Shown here piece after piece: positions 11,442 to 23,179 of a DNA stretch of 64,000 nt. This DNA comes from Pieris napi. Taxonomy: Eukaryota; Arthropoda; Insecta; Lepidoptera; Pieridae. A program made the position numbers and the translations under genes. The first letter of the stretch is position 1. Every line of letters begins with the position of its first letter. The notes beneath the pieces are model-generated. The model had not been told where the DNA came from and ran no database searches. It saw only the letters and a program-made list of their open reading frames with translations. The stretch spans positions 5,622,501 through 5,686,500 of the forward strand of contig NC_062238.1 in NCBI RefSeq assembly GCF_905475465.1. The letters run 5' to 3'.

Positions 11442-11625
11442 CGACCTATAGGGTCTTGGCCACAGCTTGCATTTGTTTTTTTATAGCCAGGTAATCTGCC
11501 TTCTGTGCCTGACACACGCCGTTAATTCCTTCCCATGTTTACCTTAACACACACCACGTAGCACAGCCGTGACACGATTTTGTGTCGCACTCTGAGCCTC
11601 CTAGCCAAAGCTATTTATTATCTAT
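11442..11625 (-). repeat. SINE fragment, minus strand
   Basis: The minus strand reads 'ggcgtgtgtcaggcacagaaggcagattacctgg...', then 'ggccaagaccctatagg'. This corresponds to the 3' half of the SINE best seen at 4476-4782. The tRNA-like head is very diverged or absent. Confidence 0.6.
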
Positions 11626-11641
11626 AACTCCTCAATAAGGA

Positions 11642-12160
11642 CATGGGTGAGGAGGCTGGAACTTATCCGCGCTTACTTTAATTGATCTCATTACTTTATC
11701 CATCCTTTGGCCGTCCTCGGGTGACTTCTAGACGTGAAACTATAATTCGAAACAATAAACTAGTCGTTGGAACAATTGCCATGGGAGCGGCCAACTTAAT
11801 AACAACTTCCTACGAGTATACTATCTGTTCCTTAATATACAGTTCAGTAATATTTGAACTAAAGTTTGTAAACATCGAAATAAAGAGGACCCTTCAAAGT
11901 TTCTTCATTGTTGGCTTACTTTGGTTAATTGTTTACATTAATTAGCTGAGCAATTTCGGGAGTCATCTACAATAATGATGATGGAGATATCTTAAGTTTT
12001 CAAAATGTTATTAAAGGTACCAATGTTTTCATAGAATATTTTGTCAGAGTAGAATTACATATTGGTAATCTATAAAGAAGCCAAACTAGTATTGGTACTG
12101 TTGAGAGCATGAAACTTCTATTGCAAGTTGCAACCTATTTAAGTGATTCAGAGATCAAAC
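11642..12160. other. AT-rich spacer
   Basis: A short frame at 11682-11945 has no recognisable features. Nothing else seen. Confidence 0.4.
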
Positions 12161-12162
12161 AC

Positions 12163-12752
12163 ACAAAAAAACGACGGGTTGCACTCCGGGAGTACCGGCA
12201 GAAGTGAAAACTTGAATATTAACGTTGTGCATTTTTGATATTTTGGAATGGTTAGGGAATAATTTTACACTAATTGCTTTAATTATCAGTATAAAAGTAC
12301 TATAATTTATGTGGTAGAATACAATATTTATTTATTGCGCTATAGTACACAAACATGACAATTTATATTACATTAAATACGCCGCGCCAGCTATCTACTC
12401 TCCATCCGTCTTACGAAACCTACACAAAATAATAATTCAATTAGGAAAATTCACTATTTTTTAAGTTGCCATTTTTTATTCGCGTCAGTTTGACCAAATC
12501 GTTAATAATAAAGCTTTAGACGTTTCGCAAAATTAAACCTTGAGTTATTGTCTTAAGCTCCAATTCCACATGCATCAATGTATCTGAGGAAAGAGACAAA
12601 TTAATAAAAACTATATAGCACGAAGGTTCATAATCCTTTAATAAAAACATCCGTCTTACGAATTAGTCCTGACGCGAGTTTAACATTTTTTACCCATTCC
12701 AAAAAAAGTGTACAACGCCGCTAAAGAAGTTTTCACTTCAAAAAAATATTAC
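12163..12752. repeat. dispersed repeat with related terminal blocks
   Basis: The left block reads 'acgacgggttgcactccggg...ccggcagaagtgaaaacttg'. The right block read on the minus strand is 'gaagtgaaaacttctttagcggcgttgtacac', then 'aatgggtaaaaaatgttaaactcgcgtcagga'. I recognise both as lepidopteran dispersed-repeat sequence. They share the 'gaagtgaaaactt' motif in inverted arrangement, and 'ccgtcttacgaa' occurs directly repeated inside at about 12407 and 12651. No coding capacity; class unresolved. Confidence 0.45.
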
Positions 12753-14690
12753 CTATGTTTTGTCTACCATTACACACAACAACACATTTATAATAAATGT
12801 GTTATCATTTATTATAAATTGAAGGATAGTTGAATTTCAATCGTTTGAAAACGACTGTACTAGTGTCTTTCTTTATCTGGGTAAAAGACTCTGGGGGCCT
12901 TGTCATTGATACAAATTTGATATTCTTCTTCAAAGGTAATACCATCAGGAATTTTGAATTTGCAAGGAGTAGGAGCAAGGACTTTCTTGATAACTATAAG
13001 GGAACTTATCTCGACTTTTTTCTCGTCTAGGTAATAATTAATATTTGGGTAAAGTTTTAATTAAGGAACGAGCAACTTTTGATTTGACGTAAAACTTCGA
13101 CTTCACTGCTGATTTTATTTCACATGTCAAATGGCATTATCAGAGTACCAAATGCCTACAATTTTTGGGCGAAAGTATTTTGAGTTTTTAATTTAAGTTC
13201 GAAATGTAAACAATCTCACTCTAGCGGCGCTTTTGTCGCGTATTAGTATTTGGTTTTGCTTTTGGTTGACATTTGATATTCTTAGAACTCTTTGAGTCTC
13301 AAAGGACTCTAAGAATCTTTTAAAGAAAGAAATAACATCATTTAGAATAACAGAGAATAACATAATAAACATGTATTAAATTTACGTTACGTTCAGTTTG
13401 CTTTTAATTACTTAATGGTGCCTTAGAATTGGTATTTCCAACATCTAAGAAAAATATTTTTTAAATAAATTAGTTGTTTCAATTCAATATAATTAATTCT
13501 GTAAAATTTTGTCTATGAATCTGTTTTTTAATCCAATAAATGTATGTAGATGTTTGAAACATATATTCTTGTTAATCTCTAAAAGATTTTTGATGTTTTG
13601 TAAGGTCATAGTATAAAAAACCTCTGAGTTATGATCCGAATTGTTTACGTAAAAAATTCAATGGCCATCCACGAAGCCTACATTGATGGACTCACGAATT
13701 ACAGACAAAGTGAAATATTGAAGAAACTTGTCTCAAATGTTTTCCTCAAATCTTTTCTTTATTGTAATAAAAAAACTTTTTGTGACTCTTAAGATAGCTC
13801 TTATTTATCATTTATACAATTCCAATTATTTTAGTATTTGCCGTAACAATACCAGGTACGTACGTTTCGTAGACACCACTAATTACAAATAAACCAAACA
13901 AAACACAGTTTGTAGAACAGTTGTGCGGTTTAAATTGATATCTGGCCATTTTTATACAACATATAATTTGGTAGTCTTAAAATTATTCACGAAGTGGTTC
14001 ATTTAGTTGTACCTTATAAGTATATACATATATAAGCTGCCTTACAGACAATTAAATTTCGCAGCCGTGTTGCATCGTTCTACGATTAGAGATACTTTCA
14101 TAAAAATTATTTCGATCTCATTGTATCCTTTTAACTTGTTAGTAATATTTATCAAAAAACAATTTAGAAAAACACTAAGGAACACTTTCATTTGTTTATG
14201 TCCTATTAATTTAGTTTTTTTTAATTTTGCGTGTTATTATTGAATATCATCTATAAAATTATGTATTTAAAAATAAATATATTTATATTTAATGACTTGA
14301 TGGTTACTAGCTTTTCTCGAGTATTGTCATAGTATTTTGTATGTTGTACAAAGCAATTGTTCAATAGTAATATTTCCAGCTACATTTAGTTCACAGCACT
14401 GTGGTATAACACTCGCGGTAGAATAGGCATTATTGATGATCAAGTTCGATGTGTCTTCCTCATATTAAATATGCAATAAACAACCGTACTCAGAATCTTT
14501 AATTTGATAACGATATCGTAGATGTATGAATATTCGTTCAGTTATAAACATCTGTAGCGAAGTAAGTAAGAAAAATACAAGAATGAATTAATGTAGTACA
14601 AAATAAGTATTTGAGTAATTTTTAACATAAAATAGTCACATAATAAACTTACTTACATTTATTTCAAAGATTTAAAGCAATTAAAGATAT
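12753..14690. other. AT-rich spacer with small hairpins
   Basis: No gene. Two small inverted repeats are visible: 'acacattta/taaatgtgt' near 12782-12802, and an imperfect ~19-bp hairpin around 13277-13320 that opens 'attcttaga' and closes 'tctaagaat'. Neither sits in a recognisable transcription unit. Confidence 0.35.
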
Positions 14691-14695
14691 TTTTT

Positions 14696-15207
14696 GAAGT
14701 TATACTTCTTTAGGCGCGTTATGAAAAATTGGTGAGAGTGAAAGTTTACGATGCGCGCGCACCGTGACACAAAATTATCAGTATGAAGTTTATAAACCAG
14801 CCGGGCGCCGGGCGTACGCGAGCGAGATGGGAATAAGACAATCTACAAGTATAAAGAAATAGAATATGCGTGAAGTAAGCAGCTATGCCAAGAATTTTGA
14901 ATGACCATAATGACCTTTATAGTACCTTTTAAACAAATAAAGGAGTTTTAATTATTTTTTCAAAGAAATTTAGCAATGCTTTTTCACAAAGGCCTATTGT
15001 TACTTAGTTAAAAGGTTATGAAACATACCTAGTTATTAAATTGAATGAATAATTTAATAAAATAATAAATAATAATAATTATTAATATTAATTAATAATT
15101 GAATAATATACTAAATATTAAATATTATTAAATTATTAACGTTAAATATTTATTATTAATTATTTAATATTGAAAAAAAATAAAGAAAGCCAAAGAAGTA
15201 TAACTTC
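14696..15207. mobile_element. MITE-like unit with near-palindromic ends
   Basis: The left end 'gaagttatacttctttaggcgcg' (14696-14718) is matched at the right end by 'caaagaagtataacttc' (15191-15207) in inverted orientation. GC-rich internal sequence with 'gatgcgcgcgcac' follows the left end; the right half (15040-15180) is an extremely AT-rich string of TAATAATTA-type repeats. The motif GAAGTTATACTTC is almost its own reverse complement, so the ends can be read as inverted or direct repeats. I could not assign a target duplication. Recognised as a recurrent lepidopteran sequence, class unknown. Confidence 0.5.
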
Positions 15208-15209
15208 TT

Positions 15210-15735
15210 ACGCGCGTACATAAGTACACTCACCCTTTTTTTTTTTTTCATACAAAGATACTTCTTGTTCAACTCCATACAACGATTTCCAGATAGGGCG
15301 TTATGTTACCAATTGAATCGCTGATTATACATGTGCAAGATATTGAGTTCGAAACAAGGGATTTGTCTGGCCTACAATCAAAATAATCGAACATTCAAAT
15401 ATTTAGGTAATTCCGGGCTAGAGTAATGCACGAATGCGATCGTAAATTGAGTGGAGCGATTACATTCAAAGTATCCAATCAATCTGCATCGTTCCGCAAA
15501 GCTTTTAATCCAGAGGGAGCTAATGCGATTATTTTACGGTAGTAAATTGTTCAAAGTTTATCCTCGATGACACAGTGCTCTGGTTTAGTGGGTAGCCACA
15601 TGCAAAATTTGGTTTATTGAATCTTGATCATCTTTATCATTATCGGTTTTATTAATTTAAATCCATTTTATGGTTTTAAGTTTAGAATTGCAATGTTATA
15701 TGACATAAAAGTATTTAATTTTGATTTTATGGGCA
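15210..15735. other. intergenic sequence
   Basis: A long T run lies at 15238-15249. Nothing else recognised. Confidence 0.35.
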
Positions 15736-15738
15736 TAC

Positions 15739-16197
15739 TAGCGGTAGCTATAAAGCCCGCGAACTTCGTTTCTCCTTAATGTGATTTTACTTAGCCTACC
15801 TTTATTGTACCTAGCAACATGGAACATTTTGCTATGCGTGAGACTGTTCGATTTTCCGGAATGAAAACTTTTTAGTTTTTCTGTGATTTTTTCTCTATAT
15901 AAACATCTGAGTTCAAGTCATAAGTTTTAAATTAACAAATAAAAAATAGGAGTTGATCGTAGAGGGGAGAAAATTAGGGGTTGTATGTATTTTTATATGT
16001 TGTTAGTTGTATCATAAAATAAATAAAAAAAAATTTTTTGGGGTGGACACCCTTTATCACTTAGGGGTTTGCAAGATAAATAGTAGCCTATTGTATTACT
16101 GAATATGCATTAAAAATTTCATAAGAATCGTCTAGCCGTTTCGGAGGAGTATGGGAACAAACATTGTGACACGAGAATGTTATATATCAGATTTAGG
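15739..16197 (+). repeat. dispersed non-coding repeat, full-length-looking copy
   Basis: Starts 'ctagcggtagctataaagcccgcgaacttcg' and passes through 'atggaacattttgctatgcgtgagactgttcgattttccgg', 'ggggtggacaccctttatcac' and 'cgtctagccgtttcggaggagtatggga'. It ends 'gtgacacgagaatgttatatatcagat'. I recognise this series as a very common lepidopteran repeat with a conserved beginning and end. It has no open frame. RTE-like LINE 3' region or Helitron are both candidates; I cannot decide between them. Confidence 0.55.
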
Positions 16198-16199
16198 CA

Positions 16200-16635
16200 A
16201 ATATATGGCCTATTGGTTTCGGCAATCCTTCTGGTTGTATATTGGTCAGTTGTAATTGCTACGAGTTCCAGACTTTTCTGTGTACTATTCAGATTTTTTT
16301 AGAATACTTTAATCTACAGACTTGGTTATTAGCTAAATAATAACGGCATAGAAAATGAAACATACTCGTAAATATTATTTATCGTGATACAAGGACACTA
16401 CATTGGGGCGTTATATCGTTATTTGTAAATTTATAAAATAACTAATTATATAAGAACTAATTTTTAACACACGACGTGCATGTACAATGGCTTTGCATCA
16501 ATAGACTTCTGCGTACTTAAGACCCAAACCTAATACCCAAAAAATGCAAGACTTGATTGACAGGCAATGAATGCGTATTTCTTTCTTTCTTTCGCTGATT
16601 GCTTGTTTATATATAACACAACTATAACGTATAAA
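16200..16635. other. AT-rich spacer
   Basis: Nothing recognised. Confidence 0.35.
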
Positions 16636-16637
16636 TA

Positions 16638-16975
16638 TAATGAAACTAGCCGTTTCGCGCCCGCTTTGCTGGACGAATTAAAATAAATTTTATGTTTCAT
16701 TATTTTAATTTTTTTCATATTTTTATTATTCTTCTTTTTAACTTCCCGCTAAGAAAATTGAAATATTTCGAAAATCGAGTTTTTAACAGATGTTCACGTT
16801 TTGCGGTTCTAGGAAGCCTCTTTTGTTTTTATTAGCGGGAAAATTTTTCATAAAAGTAAAACAGAAAAATTTCGCATCGAATGGTGGTAGTTTCATGTCG
16901 ATACGATCAGTGGTTTAAGCGTGAAAGAGCCTCAAACGAACACCATTTTCTTTTTTTATATATATAGATAGATAT
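16638..16975 (+). repeat. dispersed non-coding repeat, second type
   Basis: Starts 'aactagccgtttcgcgcccgctttgctggacga' and ends 'taagcgtgaaagagcctcaaacgaacaccattttc' plus 'tatatatagatag'. Both ends look like the conserved ends of a lepidopteran dispersed repeat related in style to the 15.7-16.2 kb copy. No coding sequence. Confidence 0.45.
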
Positions 16976-16979
16976 AACA

Positions 16980-17924
16980 TAACAACATATACGCAGAATT
17001 GTACGTGCTCCATTCAAATATCTCATTAGAATTATATAGAAATCATTATAAGAATACATTCCACAAGAGTATTAATTTACACGAATCATTATTGTTCCTT
17101 ATATTTTCAAATAATGACATGGGTTGTTTTCTTCTATTGAAAGTTCTTGTGTGTACTTAATTCGTTCATTATTTTTACCCTCGAGGCTTCTATTGTGCGG
17201 GTTTTTGTTTTTTCAAGCCTTTGTGTGAAATATTAGGTGTTTATTGGTTGCTAATGGGATGTTTAACAACAATGGTCGATCAAAATAAGGTTTTTAATAT
17301 TTATTAGACGAGCACGAAAGACGGTAGTCAAAAACGGATTACTTTGCAAACGGCGGTTATCTCGATGGTTCAAACTGCTTTCTAAAGTTTAAAAAGAAAT
17401 GATTAATTTTACCAATACTTTTTAATTTTTCAATATTGTATCTAATCGTAATATTTACTTCATGTGTGTAGTACACTGTTTAATGTAACTGAGTTAATAT
17501 TTACTAAAATTAGACGCGTAAATAAAGCTATTATCATTAGATATAAATCATCGCACCGCGGGATGGCGGCGTCGCAGTAATAAGGCAATTTATAAACGTA
17601 AACATGTCATACACACGCTGTTCTTGTGCCAAACTACCATACCATAATTATTTTACTTTTTATTTTTGAATAACTATAGAACCCTGAATTGGGCAGGAAA
17701 CTGAAGTATATAACTGGCGTCACGTTTATTTTGAATTCTCTTAAATTTCTAGATTGAACTGAACTTGAAATTTTGACATTTAGAAAGCGTAAATTTAAGA
17801 TTCATCGCGATGTTATTATAAATCTAATTCATATTTAAACATAGTTTTGGTTATTCTACCTACATCGCAAATATTTACAGTATATTATATTTTAAAATAA
17901 AATTCAAATGAAAATAAATAATAG
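16980..17924. other. AT-rich spacer
   Basis: No gene. A few CpGs near 17560-17590 but no promoter signature. Confidence 0.35.
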
Positions 17925-18295
17925 TTTAAAAAAACTACGTGGGTTGCTCGATAGACGAAAAATATGGCACAGAGCGCCCCACGCTTTTTCACAAAAATAC
18001 CAGTATTTTTTGTTCATTACCTCTTTCAGCCTAAATTAGGAATTATTTTTCACTTTTTAGTTTGATATGCTTTAAAAGCGTGTTTTTAAACTATTATTTA
18101 TTTTTTATTTTTTAGTTAATATTTTTTTACTTTTTTCATTATTTTTTTTCGGATTATTGCATTGTCATCGATCTTTGACAGGTCCGCAAAGTTTGAATTA
18201 AATCTGTCCGTTAAAAGTGGGTCAAAATCGAGTCCGAAGGAGTCGATTACATACATACATACAGGTGAAGCTAATATAAAGCGTGTAAAAAAAAT
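17925..18295 (+). repeat. 3' part of a dispersed repeat
   Basis: Begins near 'gtgggttgctcgatagacgaaaaatatggcacagagcg' and ends in 'gtccgaaggagtcgattacatacatacatacaggtgaagctaatataaagcgtg', a terminus I associate with a widespread lepidopteran repeat. Non-coding and T-rich internally. Confidence 0.45.
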
Positions 18296-18692
18296 ATATC
18301 GAATGAAAATTTACCCAATTTATTAACTTTGTCTTAATCAGGATAAAAAGTCGCTTAGATAAAATGGGATCTTGATCCGCTACGTAAATACAAACAAATG
18401 TACCTGTTTAACATTTAAGAAAAAAGGAATTAAATCTTTACACAATTTGAGCTCAGCTATCGAATTTCCTTAAGAAAAACTACAAAGCCGATCGACGAGT
18501 TTATTGGATAATCATTCTATTCAAAAGCGGAGTTATCTTAAATGAGCGCAGATTCCTACCGGAACCAGATTCAGACAAACTTTGCCGTTCCCGTTATGCC
18601 TTTGACAATTTAAAAGATCAATGAAGTATTGTACTAATTTTTTCAATTATATTTAGTAAATGTTAACTTCCAATATATTGAATAAAAACATA
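18296..18692. other. AT-rich spacer
   Basis: Nothing recognised. Confidence 0.35.
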
Positions 18693-18694
18693 TA

Positions 18695-19823
18695 GGGGAA
18701 GGTGGGGACCCTTCGTACGGTTTTCACATTTTATTTTTTTAATTTTTTCTTTTTCCATGAATCAATCACCTGATAGCTTAAATTTATAGTCTAACTATCT
18801 GAGATTCAAATAAAAAAATTACAAATGATTTCATCCGATGTTTCAACCACAATTATGATTTAAACTAAATCTGGAATTCGTACGAATCTGCCCCATCAAC
18901 GGGGCACCTTCGTACAGTGTTGGGGGTACCTTCTTACGCTGTGGGGTAGTTCAAAATTCATTTATTAGCAATGAAATTAAACACAAAAATAAAGATTTAA
19001 CTTCTATTAAACAAAAATAAAATACTTTTCTTATGTAAAACAAAATTTTATTAGTTAGGTAACTTAAATTTAAAATCACATTTTTTACTCTTTGGTGTAG
19101 ATTAGCACTTCTTATTTTCGGGTTTGGCAGTATAAATTCGTGGTTTTCCTGGCCGTCATCGTCATTTTGTTTGTTTTATTACTTCTTACAAAATGCGGAT
19201 AGGGTCGAAATGCCTCTGGTGTCAAAACTGACTTCGAAGGAACTACTATTTGATGGATTGGTAAATTATTCACAGCATCTGGTTCACAAGCATCAAAATC
19301 AACCTTAGTCAAGATGCCTTAACAGTAGTGTGATATGTAGAAAGTCGAAAACTTAATTTGTATGAAAATGACAGTTCGCGCCGACAAATTTTCATACAAA
19401 TTTAGTTGTACTATTCGTTCAAATGTGCCCCATCTAGTGCTGTCCGAATGTACCCCACTAACTGAATAACAACAAAATATAACTTATTTTAATATTAATA
19501 GGAAAACGTCATAAATTAAGTATTGGAGAAGTATCTTAAGTATATTTTGCTAGTTACTGATAGAATACTCTACACGAAAACTTATTTTATCTACGGTAAC
19601 AAGAGATAAAAACATAGATTAAAAAATTACTTACCGAGCGCGAAAACACGTCCATGCCTGTAACTTCACTCTCATCGGTGCGAATTTCACGAAACTTCGT
19701 TGATGTATAGTTGGTAACTCGACTCATGCACACATACAAAAGCACAGACTGTACTTTGTTTCGTTCAAGTTTTATTTTGACTGTATGAATGTGCCCCGCG
19801 TACGAAGGGTAACGATCTTCCCC
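18695..19823 (-). mobile_element. pogo/Tigger-like DNA transposon remnant, TA-flanked
   Basis: Ends: 'ggggaaggtggggacccttcgtacg' at 18695-18719, and inward from 19823 on the opposite strand 'ggggaagatcgttacccttcgtacgcgggg', about 20 matches over the first 25 bp. TA flanks at 18693-18694 and 19824-19825. A 'ggggaaggtgggg' terminus with TA duplication is what I know from insect pogo-type elements. At 1129 bp and without an intact gene it is non-autonomous. The phrase 'cttcgtac' recurs internally (18905-18912), as expected of subterminal repeats. Confidence 0.7.
19112..19312 (-). pseudogene. C-terminal remnant of pogo-like transposase
   Basis: The translated minus strand contains SVLTPEAFRPYPHFVRS followed by a Lys/Thr-rich basic segment. 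This resembles the 'sPe.lRPyPka..r' stretch that follows the DDE domain in pogo/jerky-type proteins. Only about 66 residues remain and no catalytic residues are left. Its position inside the TA-flanked inverted repeats supports the assignment; the sequence evidence alone is weak. Confidence 0.4.
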
Positions 19824-20045
19824 TATTATAAAATAACTGCGAAACATATTTGGTGATATCAATATATATATGTTCACTTTTGGCTGAGAAAGTAGACGGT
19901 CAATAACCCATATTATTAATTATTATTATCTCTCCAAAAATCGATCTAAGAACCTCTAGTGAAAAATATTGATTAGAGTGGTTAAATTACAAAATTACTT
20001 TTAATTTTAAAATATATTTCATAATACTTTTAATCGCGTTTCTTT

Positions 20046-20235
20046 TTTTTATAACAGGTGGTAAAAGGGCAGCAGGCTCTTCTGATGTTAAGTGATACTG
20101 CTCCCATACCCATAGACTCTCACACTGCCAAAGAGCTCGCAACTGCGCTGCCGGCCTTTTAAGAAAAATGTTCGGAAATGGTCGAGTTGGTGCGTGGCAA
20201 ACACTGTTTTAAAAAACGCTTAGTTGTGGAACGAC
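20046..20235 (+). repeat. lepidopteran dispersed repeat, copy 2
   Basis: The chain 'ataacaggtggtaaaagggcagcaggctcttctgatgttaagtgatactgct...gctcgcaactgcgctgccggccttttaag' matches the repeat at 3390-3565. Confidence 0.7.
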
Positions 20236-20369
20236 GGAGCTCGTGGTGATACGGGTGGAATTCCGTATTCAGTTGCAGGTATTAATCCAAATAACTCCTC
20301 TGAACACTCTCCGTGGTAAATGTGACTTTCATTATCTTGTTTAACTCTATATCCCGATTTCACCATGTG

Positions 20370-20761
20370 CGAATAGAACTATGAACAATCATATGGCTGA
20401 TTGTTCTGTACGGCAGTGAAGCTTGGAAAATAAAAGAAGATACTCGCCGACACTTAGAAGCATTTCAGTTGTGACGTTATCGTCGCATGCATCGTATAGG
20501 CTGGATCCAGAAAGTCTCTACCGAGAAAATTAGAATGTCGAAATAACATATGCAGAACATTAAACAACGGAAAATACCTGGGCAATGACCGCTACTACCT
20601 CCTTCAATTAATTATAATGGGTAAAATCCTGGGTAAATGTTGGTAGAAAGAAAATATTATGGCTTCGCAACGTTAGGCAGTGGAGGGCTGTTGGGACTGC
20701 GGAAGAGTTGCTGCATCTGGCACAAGACAAGACACGTTTCACGAGACTGACGGCCAACATC
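20370..20761 (+). pseudogene. dead LINE (RTE-like) reverse-transcriptase C-terminus
   Basis: Plus-strand translation with frameshifts gives VLYGSEAWKIKEDTRRHLEAFQ, RRMHRIGW, STEKIRMSK, IKQRKIP and, after more breaks, a segment ending FHETDGQHP. The order (LYG.E.W, LEAF, YRR..RI.W, I..RK) is the conserved thumb/C-terminal region of a LINE protein very common in Lepidoptera. Several stops show it is long dead. It is cut off at 20762 exactly where the palindromic MITE copy 2 begins. Confidence 0.7.
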
Positions 20762-20970
20762 CAGCCTTGCGATTCTGTAAATCACTTTTCGAACTCACAC
20801 AGTGGTTTTCACAGCGGCGGTCTCTGATAAACAATAAACTACAAGCTCATTCGCATCCTTATCAGAATGCCAAATCATAAAATGACTGCTTCACGACTGA
20901 TTTGAGCGCGACCGCCGCTGCGAAAACTGCCGTGTGAGTTCAAAAAGTGAGTTACAGGATCGCAAGGCTG
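20762..20970. mobile_element. palindromic MITE, copy 2
   Basis: Element 20765-20967, starting 'ccttgcgattctgtaaatca' and ending 'gtgagttacaggatcgcaagg'. It is flanked by CAG on the left (20762-20764) and CTG on the right (20968-20970), so the middle base of the presumed 3-bp duplication differs. The right arm 'cacgactgatttgagcgcgaccgccgctgcgaaaactgccgtgtgagttc' pairs with the left arm; part of the left arm is deleted. It sits in the LINE pseudogene and so is younger than it. Confidence 0.8.
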
Positions 20971-20974
20971 TAAT

Positions 20975-23003
20975 GGCACCAAACAAAGCACAATCAAGGT
21001 CAAATAATCGTACTTAATAGATCTTTTATTCGAGTGAAATTTAAAAATGTGCGTAGTTCACTTCGCACGCGCATTTCCTAACCCCTACTTCATGACATTT
21101 TATTTGAAAAAAAATAATTTATTAACACGCAAACAAACCATTTACAAATAATAAAACTACATTTAAAAAAAAATATAGTCTAATTATGTGTCAATTATAG
21201 ACAATTTCAGACTTCTAGTTTAAAGTTTGAAATGAGGTACTTTTTAATTAATTCTTCACCCGCTTAAGTTTTAATGAAGTTGATAAACTTAAAATTAATA
21301 CTAATTAAGGTCGGGAATTATAATAACCACTTTACGGTAACAGTTTTGTATCGTACCACAAAGTTTGAGAAGAAATTGCCAAATAGTTCTAATAAAAAAG
21401 GTTGTATTTTTTGTTGTAGTTATTCACTGTTTTTTTATTTTTTTTATGGCTTTTATTTGTGCTAACTGGACACAAGGTACTTCGCCAGTGTTGTGTAGAT
21501 GAAGGAGGCACGAAGGAGATTGATCGGTGAAAATAATAATTAAAAAAAGGTTGAAATTCGATTGTTAGTTTTAATTTATTCACTTTTAATAATGTTAGAT
21601 TTAGGTGACAGTTGAAGTTGCTTGCAGATGTAGAAAAGAGAGCCAGAAAGGCTACGATGTAAGGTGAGATGCGAAGATCATTGTGGAACCCCTTTGTCCC
21701 ATCCATGGGTCATATGACATAAATTAAGTCAACTGAAGTCGTTTTTGAGACTTGGAGGTAAGATCTTTATATTATCGACTATGTTGACATCCTATATAAA
21801 ATTATGTGATTTTAATATATGCTCGTGCATGGAAAACAATATAAAATGTGTAATATATAAAGCTACTGAATATTAATAAATAATAAGTTGATAAGATCAA
21901 TTAAATAAAAGCATCATTACGACATGCATTTCTATCATAACATAGAGAAATGTACACATTTTATCGCTAGAACTAAAACTGATCTTATTGATGTTACTCC
22001 TTGCCAATTTAACCTTTGTAATGATTACTTTGTTAAGTATTACAGCAAATAAAATCTTGCTTTCAAAGGCGTGCTTTATAAAAAAAATACCATTCGTGCA
22101 ATTAAAACGCTGAGCGTTAGTCATATAATTATATCCAAAAAACTGCCTTCAAACAAATAAAAAAAATATATTACTCGGGAAACTCGGTGGAAATTTGAAG
22201 TACATTAAGAAGAAGTGCTTCTCGATATATATTAATTACATAACAAGAGCTATTACTAACTCATACATAGGCGTGAGTGCACCTGAAGTCTGGCTAATTA
22301 GTAATATCTAGCGAACAATTAGTCACAGCGTAATGGTTATATCCAATCTTGGCTGTGACGTCATTTGCACTAAGTCACTTTGCTTATTGAAGCATTACTA
22401 CATCAAAATAGAAATCTACCCAATATTAGGTATACATATATTCTATGATTTATTTAATTATTTCAAATTATCTATCAAAAACATGAAATTTTATTACAGC
22501 TTCAGTGGCTTTATAAACAACGCTAATTTTTTGACGATACCGGTACCTATTTGGCATTATTAATTCAATAAAAAGAGATAACTTATACAAAACAATTAAA
22601 GAGATTAATAGTTGAAGAATTAAAAGTTACAATTTCGCTTGGAAATAAATCAAGACTGTTTACATACATTAAGTATCACAATATGAACTCATTTATAAAT
22701 TTTTAAACGTAAATCTTTGTTGATACAATATAATGTACAGAGAATTGAGTTTAACATTAACGAGGCTAAATCGTTATAGTTGGTGTCAACCCTGAGCAGC
22801 AATATCCCGTAGGTTCATAACTCTTATCTTTAATGGATTCCGGTGTAGATTAATGCATGCAATTCTGAATATCTGATTACCTGTCTGCATTTCAGCTCTC
22901 CTGGTACTGTCGTGTTTAATTTTATAAGGTAATCACGAGAAAAATATTTTTTTCCAATATTTGTACGTATATAATATATATTATGTATATATATATAATA
23001 TAT
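20975..23003. other. AT-rich region, no gene recognised
   Basis: Minus-strand sequence at about 21480-21710 is GC-richer and could be a repeat fragment, but I cannot name it. The open frame there (21389-21706) shows no domain. Alternating TA simple sequence lies at 22968-23010. Confidence 0.35.
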
Positions 23004-23007
23004 ATTA

Positions 23008-23175
23008 TAGCGTAGGGAGGCAAACGAGCATACGGGACGCCGAAATGATCAGAAATCGCAGCCCATGGACACCCATTTTTGTAGGTGCATTGCCGGCTTT
23101 TGAGAGAGGAGTATGCTCTATTTTTAAACGGTTGGAGGTCGTATCTCCAAGGGAAGTCCCCCCACCTTGAGTCGA
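23008..23175 (+). repeat. lepidopteran dispersed repeat, copy 3
   Basis: The chain 'gggaggcaaacgagcatacggg...cccatggacacccatttttgtaggtgcattgccggcttttgag...gtatgctctattttt' matches the repeat at 3390-3565 and 20046-20235. It is preceded by a TA-rich simple repeat. Confidence 0.65.
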
Positions 23176-23179
23176 TTCC

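Noticed and set aside
15040..15180. Extremely AT-rich block as a replication origin or matrix attachment region
   Set aside because: It lies inside a MITE-like repeat and simple TAA/TTA repetition explains it.
19587..19877. 96-codon minus-strand frame with membrane-like sequence
   Set aside because: It runs across the right terminus and flank of the pogo-like element, so it is a chance frame.
20680..20880. 66-codon open frame
   Set aside because: It spans the junction between LINE debris and the MITE and has no independent meaning.
21389..21706. 105-codon minus-strand frame, possible gene fragment
   Set aside because: Some GC-richer sequence is suggestive of a dispersed repeat, but I could not identify it; not enough to call a gene.
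22892..22926. Micro-exon flanked by a 'tgcatttcag' acceptor and a 'ag|gtaatc' donor
   Set aside because: Only 35 bp with no coding context either side; such pairs are common by chance.
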